Source of the DNA: Allobosea lupini
GTDB taxonomy: Bacteria > Pseudomonadota > Alphaproteobacteria > Rhizobiales > Beijerinckiaceae
NCBI RefSeq assembly: GCF_900109525.1
Contig: NZ_FOAN01000014.1
Coordinates: 1 to 64,000 of the forward strand
DNA length: 64,000 bases
Direction: 5' to 3'
The number at the start of each line of letters is the position of its first letter. Position 1 is the first letter of the stretch. Under the pieces are notes generated by a model. That model saw only the letters and a list, made by a program, of their open reading frames with translations. It was not told where the DNA came from and did not search any database. The translations under genes and the position numbers were made by a program. Of the stretch, positions 48,998 to 56,936 are shown one piece after another.

Positions 48998-50299
48998 ATG
49001 CAAGAGACCGTCGGCCTCGCCCGCCTCTTCCTCCGGCTCTGGCGCCAGGCCTGGCCCGTCCTGCTGCTGCTCGCGACGCTCGGCTCCATTGCCAATGAGC
49101 TGTTGCTGCCGCTGGCAGTGAGGCTCGGCTATCTCAACAGCCTCGCGGGCTTCGCCATGCTCGCGCTGCTGGTCCTCGCCAAGCTCGTCGTCACCGTGCT
49201 GATGTTCATCGCCTTGCGGCCCTATCTGCCGGCGGTCTCGGCCCTACAGATCGCCGGCGCGAGCCAGCAGCCCGACACACCGCAGCCGGCCGGTGCGCGC
49301 GCCGTGATCGGGCTCGTGGCTCTCGCCCTCGTCCCGTTCTTCGCCTACTACGCCGCCTGGGGCTTTCTCGGCGACACCGTCCGCGACTATTCGGTCAGGG
49401 CGCTGTCGGAAGCCGGCTTCGGCGAGAAGCTCGATGTCCTCGCCGTGCCGCTTTCACTCTGGCTCGCGCTCGCCATCGGCCTTGCCTGGCTGGTGCGCAA
49501 GCTCGCCAAAGCCGCCCAGAGCCGTCGGCCCTCGCCCTTCTGGCAGTTCCTGGTGATCGCTTGCGATGCCAATTGGATCTTCGTCGGCCTCTACGCCCTG
49601 TCCCGCTGGAAGGACACGGCCTGGACCTGGCTCAAGACCGTCGCCCTGCCCTATCTCCGGCACATCCAGGACTGGACGCTGTCGCTGATCGGCAAGGCCC
49701 AGGCGGCGACGCCGGAGGCGATCGACCTCGCTGCACCGCCTTTCAGCACCAGCCTGCAGAGCCTCTTCCTCTATGCATTGCTACCGCTGGTCTGGCTGCT
49801 GATGGCCGCGACGGTCTATGGCTATGACGCCAAGGACCCGTCCGCGCTCGCCCGCGACCGGCGCGCCGCCGCCGCTCTGGCGCGCTGGCAAGCGGCGCCG
49901 AAGGCTATTCGCGACTTCGCCGAGCATTTCATCGGCGGCTATCGCTCGCGCTATCTGCCGGTCGTCAACAGCGTCCGTCTCGCCTTCGGCGCCAGCCTTT
50001 CGGTGCTGATCGCGCTCGTCGTCGGCTATCGCTTCATCGGCTTCGCCGCAGCCTGGCTCTGGATCGGCCTTACTCTCCTGATCGGCCCGCTCGATCTCGA
50101 CAGTTGGCAGGTGATCGCCAACGCCATCGCCTTCCTGCTCGGCGGCCCCAGCGAAATCCGCGGCGGCATCCTGGTCGAGAGCCTGCGCATCTGCCTGCTG
50201 GCGGCAGTCATGGAGACCGCCGTCGCCGCGCAGAGCCGTAGCGGCGCTAGCCCGGAATCTCGAAGCGCAGATAGTGCGGCCGCCCGGCCGGCAGGCTGA
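48998..50299 (+). CDS. Polytopic membrane protein, function unknown
   Basis: 433 residues with about eight hydrophobic segments, including 'PVLLLLATLGSIANELLLPL', 'FAMLALLVLAKLVVTVLMFI', 'VIGLVALALVPFFAYYAAWG', 'YALLPLVWLLMAATVYGYD' and 'ASLSVLIALVVGYRFIGFAA'. No transporter or enzyme motif is recognised. Its 3' end overlaps the convergent gene by 53 bp. It faces three small membrane-anchored proteins that are also uncharacterised, which suggests a common function. Confidence 0.8.
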   Translation: MQETVGLARLFLRLWRQAWPVLLLLATLGSIANELLLPLAVRLGYLNSLAGFAMLALLVLAKLVVTVLMFIALRPYLPAVSALQIAGASQQPDTPQPAGARAVIGLVALALVPFFAYYAAWGFLGDTVRDYSVRALSEAGFGEKLDVLAVPLSLWLALAIGLAWLVRKLAKAAQSRRPSPFWQFLVIACDANWIFVGLYALSRWKDTAWTWLKTVALPYLRHIQDWTLSLIGKAQAATPEAIDLAAPPFSTSLQSLFLYALLPLVWLLMAATVYGYDAKDPSALARDRRAAAALARWQAAPKAIRDFAEHFIGGYRSRYLPVVNSVRLAFGASLSVLIALVVGYRFIGFAAAWLWIGLTLLIGPLDLDSWQVIANAIAFLLGGPSEIRGGILVESLRICLLAAVMETAVAAQSRSGASPESRSADSAAARPAG

Positions 50300-50810
50300 G
50301 CACCGGCCTGACTTGCCGGTCCATCCCGGCCGGCAGCACGAAGCCCTCGCTGACTCTGAGTGTCACGCCGGCGGTCGGCTTGCTCGCCAGCGCCTGCGTG
50401 CAGGTCGGAATGGTCCGACCACGCCGCTCCGGCAGGCGATTGACCTCGCTCGGCGTCAGGAATTGCGGCGACCAGCGCCGTCCGTCCGGCGCTTCCAGCA
50501 CCAGCCGGCACGGCAGCACGGCGAAAGCCTCGGGATCGCGCACCACCGCTTCCATGTCGAGCAGCATGACGGCCCGGCCATCCGCTCGCTCGGCGACACG
50601 GCGCAGACCCATCAGCTTCCAGTCGGCGCCGCCAAGGCTCGCTGCGGTGCTGGCCGGGACCTCCCGCGCGAAGAGCTCTCGCGAGCGCCACCACTCCCAC
50701 GCATTCTCATGGGATTGCAGGACAATGCCGAGCGCCAGCGCCATCGGCAGCGCCCAAAGACTGATACGCCGCATCCGCAAGACACTCGGCGAGACCACAG
50801 CCTCACTCAT
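50247..50810 (-). CDS. Membrane-anchored protein, DUF4352-like Ig fold (third of trio)
   Basis: 187 residues with one N-terminal membrane helix (about 16-32, 'ISLWALPMALALGIVLQ'). The rest looks like a beta-rich extracytoplasmic domain ('RAVMLLDMEAVVRDPEAFAV', 'LPAGRPHYLRFEIPG'). The final pattern resembles the DUF4352/telobox-like 'G...W.VFEVP' ending. It starts by an 8-bp overlap with the preceding gene of the trio. The family call is tentative. Confidence 0.7.
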   Translation of the reverse strand: MSEAVVSPSVLRMRRISLWALPMALALGIVLQSHENAWEWWRSRELFAREVPASTAASLGGADWKLMGLRRVAERADGRAVMLLDMEAVVRDPEAFAVLPCRLVLEAPDGRRWSPQFLTPSEVNRLPERRGRTIPTCTQALASKPTAGVTLRVSEGFVLPAGMDRQVRPVLSLPAGRPHYLRFEIPG

Positions 50811-51369
50811 AGGCGAGCTCGCTCAGGTCGATCAGCGGCGCAGGCGTGTCCAGCGTCGCGGGCAAGGCGATCTCCGCCTGCGTATCCAGCCGCGGCCAGC
50901 GCGAGGCGGCCACCAGCAGCGTCGCGCCCGCGACCGATTCGCGCGGGATCTCGAAGATGACGAGACCCCGCTGCGGCAGGCCGGGCTCGAGCCGGTCCGT
51001 TCCGAGCAGGCGCGGCGCGCCCTGAAACCGCGGGCTGGCGACGAAACGCGCACCCTGCGCGCTGCGCCAGATCGCGCTGCCGACATTGACTGATGCGGGC
51101 TGGGCTTCGAGAGCGGCGATCACCAGCGCGAACACCCCGCCCGTATCGCGCTCGACCTCGCGGCCATAGGCCTTGAAGCGCAGTCTCTCGGCGAGCAGCA
51201 CCTTATCGGCCCGCACCGAGAAAGTCCGGCCGGTCAGCGTCTCGCCAATTTTACCCGTAAGCGGGATCGGCCCGGTGATCTCGGCATAGCCCGGCGTATA
51301 GCGCTGCATGCCGACAAGCAGCACGGCCGCCAGCACCAGCGCGCCGAGCTTGGCGAAAGCACCGCTCAC
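50803..51369 (-). CDS. Membrane-anchored protein, DUF4352-like Ig fold (second of trio)
   Basis: 188 residues. N-terminal helix 'LGALVLAAVLLVGMQRYT' (about 8-25), then a beta-rich domain: 'LTGRTFSVRADKVLLAERLR', 'FALVIAALEAQPASVNVGSA', 'LPQRGLVIFEIPRESVAG'. The 'RGxVxFEIP' segment is what DUF4352-type domains show. Overlaps both neighbours by 4-8 bp. No cysteines or catalytic motif are seen. Confidence 0.7.
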   Translation of the reverse strand: MSGAFAKLGALVLAAVLLVGMQRYTPGYAEITGPIPLTGKIGETLTGRTFSVRADKVLLAERLRFKAYGREVERDTGGVFALVIAALEAQPASVNVGSAIWRSAQGARFVASPRFQGAPRLLGTDRLEPGLPQRGLVIFEIPRESVAGATLLVAASRWPRLDTQAEIALPATLDTPAPLIDLSELAYE

Positions 51370-51962
51370 GGCTTCACCTCGACGCGGGCGACCGGCAGGG
51401 TGGCAGCCGCGATCGGCTTGCGGTTGAACCAGCCCGGCGCGGCGAGCAGATTGTCGCGCGGCTTGAAGGTCTCGCCATTGACGACGAGGCGCAATCGCTC
51501 CGGCGGCTTCGCGCCGGGCGCCAGCCGCCAGATCACCTGCACGCGCTCGGGCAAGCCCGGCTGCAAGGCGCTCAGCATGGCCTTGTCGCGCATCAGCCAG
51601 AAGGTCGGACTGGGCTGCAGCCCCTCGACCGGTGGATCGACGATGAGGATGCGCGCGAAGGTATTGTCGGTTTCAGAGCTGCGATTGCCGACGTCAAGAT
51701 CGAGCGCCAGGAACTGCGCGCCGTCGGGCGCAGGCGGTCCGTCCGGCCGCGACTGCGTCGTCAGCCTGGCCTCATGCAGCGCGATGCGCCACCGGCCGGC
51801 ATCGAGCGGCGTGCCGGCGGCGAGCGCCGGCAGCACCGGCGGCTCCAGCGCTTCGAGCAGGCTTTGGCCGGAGGTGATGGCGAGCGCCAGCAATCCGCCG
51901 ATGCCGATCGTGAGCTTCGAGCTGATGGCCTGGCGCAAGCCCGCCAGCCAGGAGACAATCAT
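51366..51962 (-). CDS. Membrane-anchored protein, DUF4352-like Ig fold (first of trio)
   Basis: 198 residues. N-terminal helix (about 15-33, 'SKLTIGIGGLLALAITSGQS'), then a beta-rich region containing 'FLALDLDVGNRSSETDNTFA' and 'LPERVQVIWRLAPGAKPPER', which resembles the 'VxVxVxNxS' opening strand and 'xVxWxLP' closing strand of DUF4352-like domains. It is the promoter-proximal member of a three-gene overlapping operon. The role is unknown; ligand or lipid binding outside the membrane would be one possibility. Confidence 0.7.
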   Translation of the reverse strand: MIVSWLAGLRQAISSKLTIGIGGLLALAITSGQSLLEALEPPVLPALAAGTPLDAGRWRIALHEARLTTQSRPDGPPAPDGAQFLALDLDVGNRSSETDNTFARILIVDPPVEGLQPSPTFWLMRDKAMLSALQPGLPERVQVIWRLAPGAKPPERLRLVVNGETFKPRDNLLAAPGWFNRKPIAAATLPVARVEVKP

Positions 51963-52035
51963 GCGCGCACTGAGATCCTTCGCGCCCCCCGGCGCGGCAA
52001 GATAGTCGGCGCGGCCGCGAGTGCAACCCGCAGTA

Positions 52036-52782
52036 TCAGCCTTTCATGTAGTCGTGGATCTTGCGGCCGAAGGGCAGCGTCAGGTCGGCGATGAAGTGAT
52101 GCGCACCCAGCACCTTGCGCACCGGCAGATCGGCGACCGGCGCGTTGACGTGCGGGATCAGGTGGAGCCGGCCCGGGCCGATCCAGGAACCCTTCACCGT
52201 GATGTCGGTGAGGTTGAGCGCGACGAGCTGGCAGATCTCCGGCTCGCCGTCGACGCCGGGGATGATCTTCAGGTTGACCTGCGTCTTGGTCAGCATCGCG
52301 GTGGTCTTCACGCCGTTGCCGGCGAGGCTTTCGTGCTTGTAGCCCATCGTGCCCATGGCGACCTGCTGGCCGGCATATTCGAGCGTGCCGGTCAGGGTGT
52401 CCTTGACCACTTCGAGCTTGGGATGGGCGTACTTCTTCGGGAAGCCCCAGATTTCGCGGCCGGCCGAGATCGGCGGCTCGATGTCGAGATACATCTGCGA
52501 GACGAAGCTGACCTCCTCCTCGCCGAACAGGCAGGGGATGACGATGCCGGTCTCGGTATAGGTGCCGAAGCCGGAGGAATCCGGCATTTTGATCCACTCG
52601 TAATGCACGATCGGCTGCGCTGTCGGCATCAGCGGCTCGGGCAGGTGGTGGCGGATCAGCTCCGGATCGGTCTCGTAGCTGATCACCATGTATTCGCGGT
52701 CGATGAAGCGATAGGGCCCGGCCGGATAGCTCGGCCCGGCGAGCGGCATCGAGGGCAGGTCGAGGATCTGCTGGCGGTTCAT
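52036..52782 (-). CDS. adc: Acetoacetate decarboxylase
   Basis: 248 residues, normal length. The catalytic region 'AGREIWGFPKKYAHPKLEVV' holds the adjacent lysines of which one forms the Schiff base with acetoacetate. 'YHWIKMPDSSGFG'-like 'HYEWIKMPDSSGFGTYTETG' and 'EVSFVSQMYLDIEPPISAG' are further family segments. The enzyme makes acetone and CO2 from acetoacetate. It starts 10 bp after the 3-hydroxybutyrate dehydrogenase gene in the same operon, which supplies acetoacetate. Confidence 0.92.
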   Translation of the reverse strand: MNRQQILDLPSMPLAGPSYPAGPYRFIDREYMVISYETDPELIRHHLPEPLMPTAQPIVHYEWIKMPDSSGFGTYTETGIVIPCLFGEEEVSFVSQMYLDIEPPISAGREIWGFPKKYAHPKLEVVKDTLTGTLEYAGQQVAMGTMGYKHESLAGNGVKTTAMLTKTQVNLKIIPGVDGEPEICQLVALNLTDITVKGSWIGPGRLHLIPHVNAPVADLPVRKVLGAHHFIADLTLPFGRKIHDYMKG

Positions 52783-52792
52783 GGCGATGCCC

Positions 52793-53575
52793 TCACTGCG
52801 CGGTCCAGCCGCCATCGACCGGCAGGATGACGCCGGTGATCGACTTTGCCGCATCGGAAGCCAGGAAGACAGCGAGCGCCGCCACCTCCTCGCTGGTGAC
52901 GAACTGCTTGGTCGGCTGCGCGTGCAGCAGCACGTCGTTGACGACCTGCTCCTTGGTGAGATTGCGCGCCGCCATGGTCTCGGGGATCTGCTTCTCGACC
53001 AGCGGCGTCCAGACATAGCCGGGACAGATCGCGTTGGCGGTAATACCGAAGGTCGCCGCTTCCAGCGCGACCGTCTTGGTCAGCCCGGCGATGCCATGCT
53101 TGGCCGCGACATAGGCCGATTTGAACGGCGAGGCGACCAGCGCATGGGCCGAGGCCGTGTTGATGATCCGGCCCCATTTGCGTTGCTTCATGCCCGGCAG
53201 CGCCGCACGGATGGCATGGAAGGCAGCCGAGAGGTTGATCGCGATGATCGCGTCCCATTTCTCGACCGGGAATTCCTCTATGGCTGCGACGAACTGGATG
53301 CCGGCATTGTTGACGAGGATGTCGACGCCGCCGAACTCGGCTTCCGCCTCGGCGATCATCGCAGCGATCGCCCCGCCATGGGCCATGTCGGCCGGCGAAT
53401 AGCGTGCCTTCACGCCGAAATCGGCCTCTATGCCAACGCGCTCCTGCTCGATCGCCTCCGGCGCGCCAAAGCCGTTGATGACGATGTTGGCGTCCTCCGC
53501 CGCATAGGCGCGGGCGATGGCGAGGCCGATGCCGGAGGTCGAGCCGGTGACGACGGCCGTCTTGCCTTTGAGCAT
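52793..53575 (-). CDS. bdhA: 3-hydroxybutyrate dehydrogenase
   Basis: 260 residues. Classical SDR: 'TGSTSGIGLAIARAY' (TGxxxGxG), 'NNAGIQFVAAIEEFP' (the BDH-typical IQFV), 'INTASAHALVASPFKSAYVA' with the Ser-Tyr-Lys triad (YVAAKHG), 'CPGYVWTPLVEKQI' (the BdhA-specific PGYV.TPL). It oxidises D-3-hydroxybutyrate to acetoacetate with NAD. Pairing with adc and a divergent patatin points to PHB or ketone-body turnover. Confidence 0.94.
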   Translation of the reverse strand: MLKGKTAVVTGSTSGIGLAIARAYAAEDANIVINGFGAPEAIEQERVGIEADFGVKARYSPADMAHGGAIAAMIAEAEAEFGGVDILVNNAGIQFVAAIEEFPVEKWDAIIAINLSAAFHAIRAALPGMKQRKWGRIINTASAHALVASPFKSAYVAAKHGIAGLTKTVALEAATFGITANAICPGYVWTPLVEKQIPETMAARNLTKEQVVNDVLLHAQPTKQFVTSEEVAALAVFLASDAAKSITGVILPVDGGWTAQ

Positions 53576-53792
53576 GCGTGATCTCCCCAGCCACGAGGCT
53601 GCGACGCGAAGCTGCGTCGCAAGGTCCATGCCGCTGAGGTGGAAGAGCAAGCTGACGGGGCGATGAAGCTTGCCTGACGGGACAATGACACCGATATCTG
53701 GTGCCATCCGCGTCACATGCCTGTCACCGCCCGCCCCCCAGACATGGGCAACTCCAGCTCTTCCTGACGATCGAGCGAACGGAATCCGCGCC

Positions 53793-54956
53793 ATGAACGC
53801 CCCTTTTGCGCCGTCCTCCACCGACCGCTATCTCGGCTGGCGCCCGGAGCGCTGCGACCGCGTCGCGCTGGTGCTCCAGGGCGGCGGCGCGCTCGGCGCC
53901 TACCAGGCCGGGGTCTATCAGGCGCTGCACGAGGCCGATATAGCCCCGGACTGGGTCTCCGGCGTCTCGATCGGCGCGATCAACGCGGCGATCATCGCCG
54001 GCAATCCGCGCGAGCGGCGCATCGAACGGCTGCAGGAGTTCTGGGACCGCATCACCGACCGCAAGGTCTGGTGGTTCACGCCCGAGGGCGACATCTTCCG
54101 TCAGGCGCGCAATGCGACCTCGTCCTTCCTGACCACCATGCTCGGCCAGCCCGGCTTCTTCGAGCCGCGGCGCACCAATGCCTGGCTGGCGCCGGCCGGA
54201 GCCACCGACGCGACCAGCTTCTATGACACCTCACCGCTCCGCGAGACCCTGCTCGAGCTGGTCGATTTCGACCTGATCAACAGCAAGAAGGTCCATTTCT
54301 CGGTCGGCGCCGTCAACGCGCTCTCGGGAAATTTCGTCTATTTCGACAACACCCAGGAGGAGATCGCGCCCGAGCACGTCATGGCCTCGGGCGCCCTGCC
54401 GCCGGCATTTCCGACCGTCCAGATCGGCACCGAGCATTACTGGGATGGCGGCATCGTCTCGAACACGCCGCTGTCGCATCTGCTCGCCCAGGAGGACACG
54501 CTGAACTCGCTGATCTTCCAGGTCGACCTGTTCTCCTCACGCGGCCCGATCCCGCGGACAATGCAGGACGTGATGGGGCGCCACAAGGACATCATGTACT
54601 CCTCGCGCACCCGCATGGTCACCGACCTGTTCCAGACCCTGCAGGGCTGGAAGAAGAAGACCCATGAGGCTCTCAGCCACATCCCCGAGGACGCCCTGAA
54701 CGAAGAGGATCGCAAGCTCCGCGACGAGCTCGCCTTGATCCCCGAGCACACCATCCTGCAATTGATCTACCAGCAGAAGAGCTATGAGAGCCATGCCAAG
54801 GACCACGAGTTCTCGCGCACCTCAATGAGCGACCACTGGCACTCCGGCTACGAGGACACCAAGCAGACGCTGACCCGCAAGGACTGGCTGACGATCCCGC
54901 CGGATGGCGCGGGGATCGTCACCCACGACGTCCATCGCGATTTCGAGCGGCGCTGA
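53793..54956 (+). CDS. Patatin-like phospholipase with C-terminal DUF3734
   Basis: 387 residues. Patatin motifs: 'VLQGGGALGAYQAGVYQAL' (oxyanion), 'GVSIGAINAAIIAG' (GxSxG) and 'YWDGGIVSNTPL' (Asp). The C-terminal third ('TLNSLIFQVDLFSSRGPIPR' to the end) matches the DUF3734-bearing group that often lies beside bdhA in Rhizobiales. It is divergent from bdhA with 217 bp between. Acyl hydrolase activity is expected; a link to PHB granules is inferred from the neighbourhood. Confidence 0.92.
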   Translation: MNAPFAPSSTDRYLGWRPERCDRVALVLQGGGALGAYQAGVYQALHEADIAPDWVSGVSIGAINAAIIAGNPRERRIERLQEFWDRITDRKVWWFTPEGDIFRQARNATSSFLTTMLGQPGFFEPRRTNAWLAPAGATDATSFYDTSPLRETLLELVDFDLINSKKVHFSVGAVNALSGNFVYFDNTQEEIAPEHVMASGALPPAFPTVQIGTEHYWDGGIVSNTPLSHLLAQEDTLNSLIFQVDLFSSRGPIPRTMQDVMGRHKDIMYSSRTRMVTDLFQTLQGWKKKTHEALSHIPEDALNEEDRKLRDELALIPEHTILQLIYQQKSYESHAKDHEFSRTSMSDHWHSGYEDTKQTLTRKDWLTIPPDGAGIVTHDVHRDFERR

Positions 54957-54959
54957 GCG

Positions 54960-55271
54960 TCAGCGCTCCTGCGGCGGCGTGGAGCGAAGCAGCTCGGTCC
55001 GCTCGCGCCGCTGTTCTTGCGTCCATTGCGAATGGTGGCGCTTCGTGCCAGCGGGGCGGTTCGCCAGGCCAAGGCCAAGCCCGCCCCAGTCGCCAACCGG
55101 CCGGATCGGCCGCTGCACGAAGCCGCCGCCGCAGCTCGGGCAGACGTTTTCCAGCGTCTTCTCGGCGCACTCCGCACAGTAGGTGCATTCATAGCTGCAG
55201 ATCCGCGCCTCCAGCGAGTTTGGCGGCAGGTCGCAATCGCAGAGTTCGCAGTTCGGCCGCAGCTCCAGCAT
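54960..55271 (-). CDS. DUF1272-family zinc-binding-like protein
   Basis: 103 residues. The first 55 residues are the DUF1272 cysteine cluster: 'LRPNCELCDCDLPPNSLEAR', 'ICSYECTYCAECAEK' and 'VCPSCGGGFVQRPIRP', with about ten cysteines, likely binding zinc. The tail is basic and of unknown role. The gene ends 3 bp from the convergent patatin stop. Function of the family is not established. Confidence 0.85.
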   Translation of the reverse strand: MLELRPNCELCDCDLPPNSLEARICSYECTYCAECAEKTLENVCPSCGGGFVQRPIRPVGDWGGLGLGLANRPAGTKRHHSQWTQEQRRERTELLRSTPPQER

Positions 55272-55334
55272 GGCATCTTTCCCTCTCGTCGCAGGGACTG
55301 GATGCCATGAGGGGACGATGTCATAAATGACAAG

Positions 55335-56336
55335 ATGACCTCGTTTCCTGCCATCCCTGTCACGGCGCGGATCCGCGTCGTCATCATGCTCTTCCCGCGC
55401 ACCAAGCTGCTCGACGTCACCGGCCCTCTGCAGGTCTTCAACGACGCGAAACGCGCCGACGGCAGCGCAGTCTATGAGATTATCCTGACCTCCGAGGACG
55501 GCGGCCCGGTCGAGACCGATGCCGGCGTGCCGCTGCCGAGCATCCGCCTCGCCGAGGCTGCGGCCCGGCCAATCGATACGTTGCTGGTCTCAGGCGGGCG
55601 CTCGGCGCTGGACGCTGCCGGCTCGGCGGCGCTGCTCGCCTTCCTGCGCGATCAGAGCGGCAAGGTCCGCCGCCTCGGCTCGATCTGTCTCGGCGCCTTC
55701 ATCCTCGCCGCCGCCGGCCTGCTCGACGGCTGCGAGGCGACGACGCATTGGGAATACACCGAGCGCCTGAGCACGGCCCATCCGGCGACGACGGTCATGC
55801 CGGACGCGATCTTCGTCAGCAATGGCCGGATCTGGACCTCGGCCGGCGTCTCCACCGGGATCGACATGGCGCTCGCAATGGTCGAGGAGGATCTCGGCCG
55901 CAAGACCGCGCTCGATCTGGCCCGCGACCTCGTGCTCTACCTCAAGCGCCCTGGGGGCCAGGCACAGTTCAGCGGCGAATTGCAGCGCCAGTCGCGAGAT
56001 GCCGCCGGGCGCTTCGAGCGCTTGCACGCCCATATGCGCGAGCATGCGGCCCGCGACCTCTCGGTGCCGGAGCTCGCCCGCGTGATGGCAATGAGCCCAC
56101 GCCATTTCGCCCGGGTCTATGCGCAGGAGACCGGCATCAGCCCCGCCAAGGCGGTCGAGGCGGTCCGGCTCGATCTTGCCCGCGATCTGCTTGAAGAAAC
56201 GGATATCGGCATCCAGCAGGTCGCGGTGCGCGCCGGCTTCGGCGACGACGAGCGTCTGCGCCGCGCCTTCCTGCGCCGCTATGGGGTCGCGCCGGGCGAG
56301 TATCGGACGCGCTTTGGCCACGCGCGCACCGGCTAG
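55335..56336 (+). CDS. GlxA-family transcriptional regulator (DJ-1/PfpI + AraC HTH)
   Basis: 333 residues. The N-terminal DJ-1/PfpI-like domain (about 12-185) has the nucleophile elbow with Cys in 'SICLGAFILAAAGLLDG' and 'TTHWEYTERL'. The C-terminal AraC-type HTH spans about 225-325 ('LSVPELARVMAMSPRHFARV', 'AVRAGFGDDERLRRAFLRRY'). Regulators of this group control amino-acid or quaternary amine catabolism in other bacteria. The target here is unknown. The 3' end overlaps the convergent AsnC gene by 4 bp. Confidence 0.92.
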   Translation: MTSFPAIPVTARIRVVIMLFPRTKLLDVTGPLQVFNDAKRADGSAVYEIILTSEDGGPVETDAGVPLPSIRLAEAAARPIDTLLVSGGRSALDAAGSAALLAFLRDQSGKVRRLGSICLGAFILAAAGLLDGCEATTHWEYTERLSTAHPATTVMPDAIFVSNGRIWTSAGVSTGIDMALAMVEEDLGRKTALDLARDLVLYLKRPGGQAQFSGELQRQSRDAAGRFERLHAHMREHAARDLSVPELARVMAMSPRHFARVYAQETGISPAKAVEAVRLDLARDLLEETDIGIQQVAVRAGFGDDERLRRAFLRRYGVAPGEYRTRFGHARTG

Positions 56337-56815
56337 CTGCGCCCCAGCTCCACCGGCACCGAATAGGAGCGCTTCACCCGCCCGAGCGCGAAGCTCGATT
56401 CGATCGAGGCGACATTGTCGAGCCGCGTCAGCTTGTCCTTGAGGAAGCGCTCATAGGCGGCGAGGTCGCTGACGATGATGCGCAGGAGATAGTCGCGCTG
56501 CCCGGTCATCAGATAGCAGTCGGCGACCTCGGGCCAGCGCGACACCGCGGCGGCGAAGCGGTCGAGCTCCTCCTCGCGCTGGCGCTCCAGCTTGATCGAG
56601 GCGAAGACCGAGACGGGCAGGCCGAGCTTCTCCTGGTTCACGATGGCGACATAGCCCTCGATGATCCCGGCCTCCTCCAGCAGGCGCACCCGCCTGGCAC
56701 AGGGGCTGGGCGAGAGGCCAACCTTGCCGGCCAGCTCCTGCACGCTGATGCGACCGTCAACCTGCAAGGCCTGGACGATGCGGCGATCGATCTCGTCGAG
56801 CTTGAACTCTGGCAT
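56333..56815 (-). CDS. Lrp/AsnC-family transcriptional regulator
   Basis: 160 residues. N-terminal HTH 'LDEIDRRIVQALQVDGRISV' and 'ELAGKVGLSPSPCARRVRLL', then the RAM ligand-binding domain with 'YLMTGQRDYLLRIIVSDLAA' and 'VASIESSFALGRVKRSYSVP'. It is divergent from the AceE/MdeB-like E1 gene, 121 bp apart. In Pseudomonas putida the Lrp-type MdeR lies divergent from mdeAB of methionine breakdown, a close parallel. Control of the E1 gene is therefore likely. Confidence 0.93.
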   Translation of the reverse strand: MPEFKLDEIDRRIVQALQVDGRISVQELAGKVGLSPSPCARRVRLLEEAGIIEGYVAIVNQEKLGLPVSVFASIKLERQREEELDRFAAAVSRWPEVADCYLMTGQRDYLLRIIVSDLAAYERFLKDKLTRLDNVASIESSFALGRVKRSYSVPVELGRS

Positions 56816-56936
56816 TTTCCCTCGCCTCGCCGCGACAGGTTAGCGGAAACCGCCAAATCCGTCAGCCGGCGAGGCGGTCTTTAGCTGCCTTCCCCAAGGC
56901 AATTGTGCATGATGTCCCGGCCCAAGGAGCACCGCG

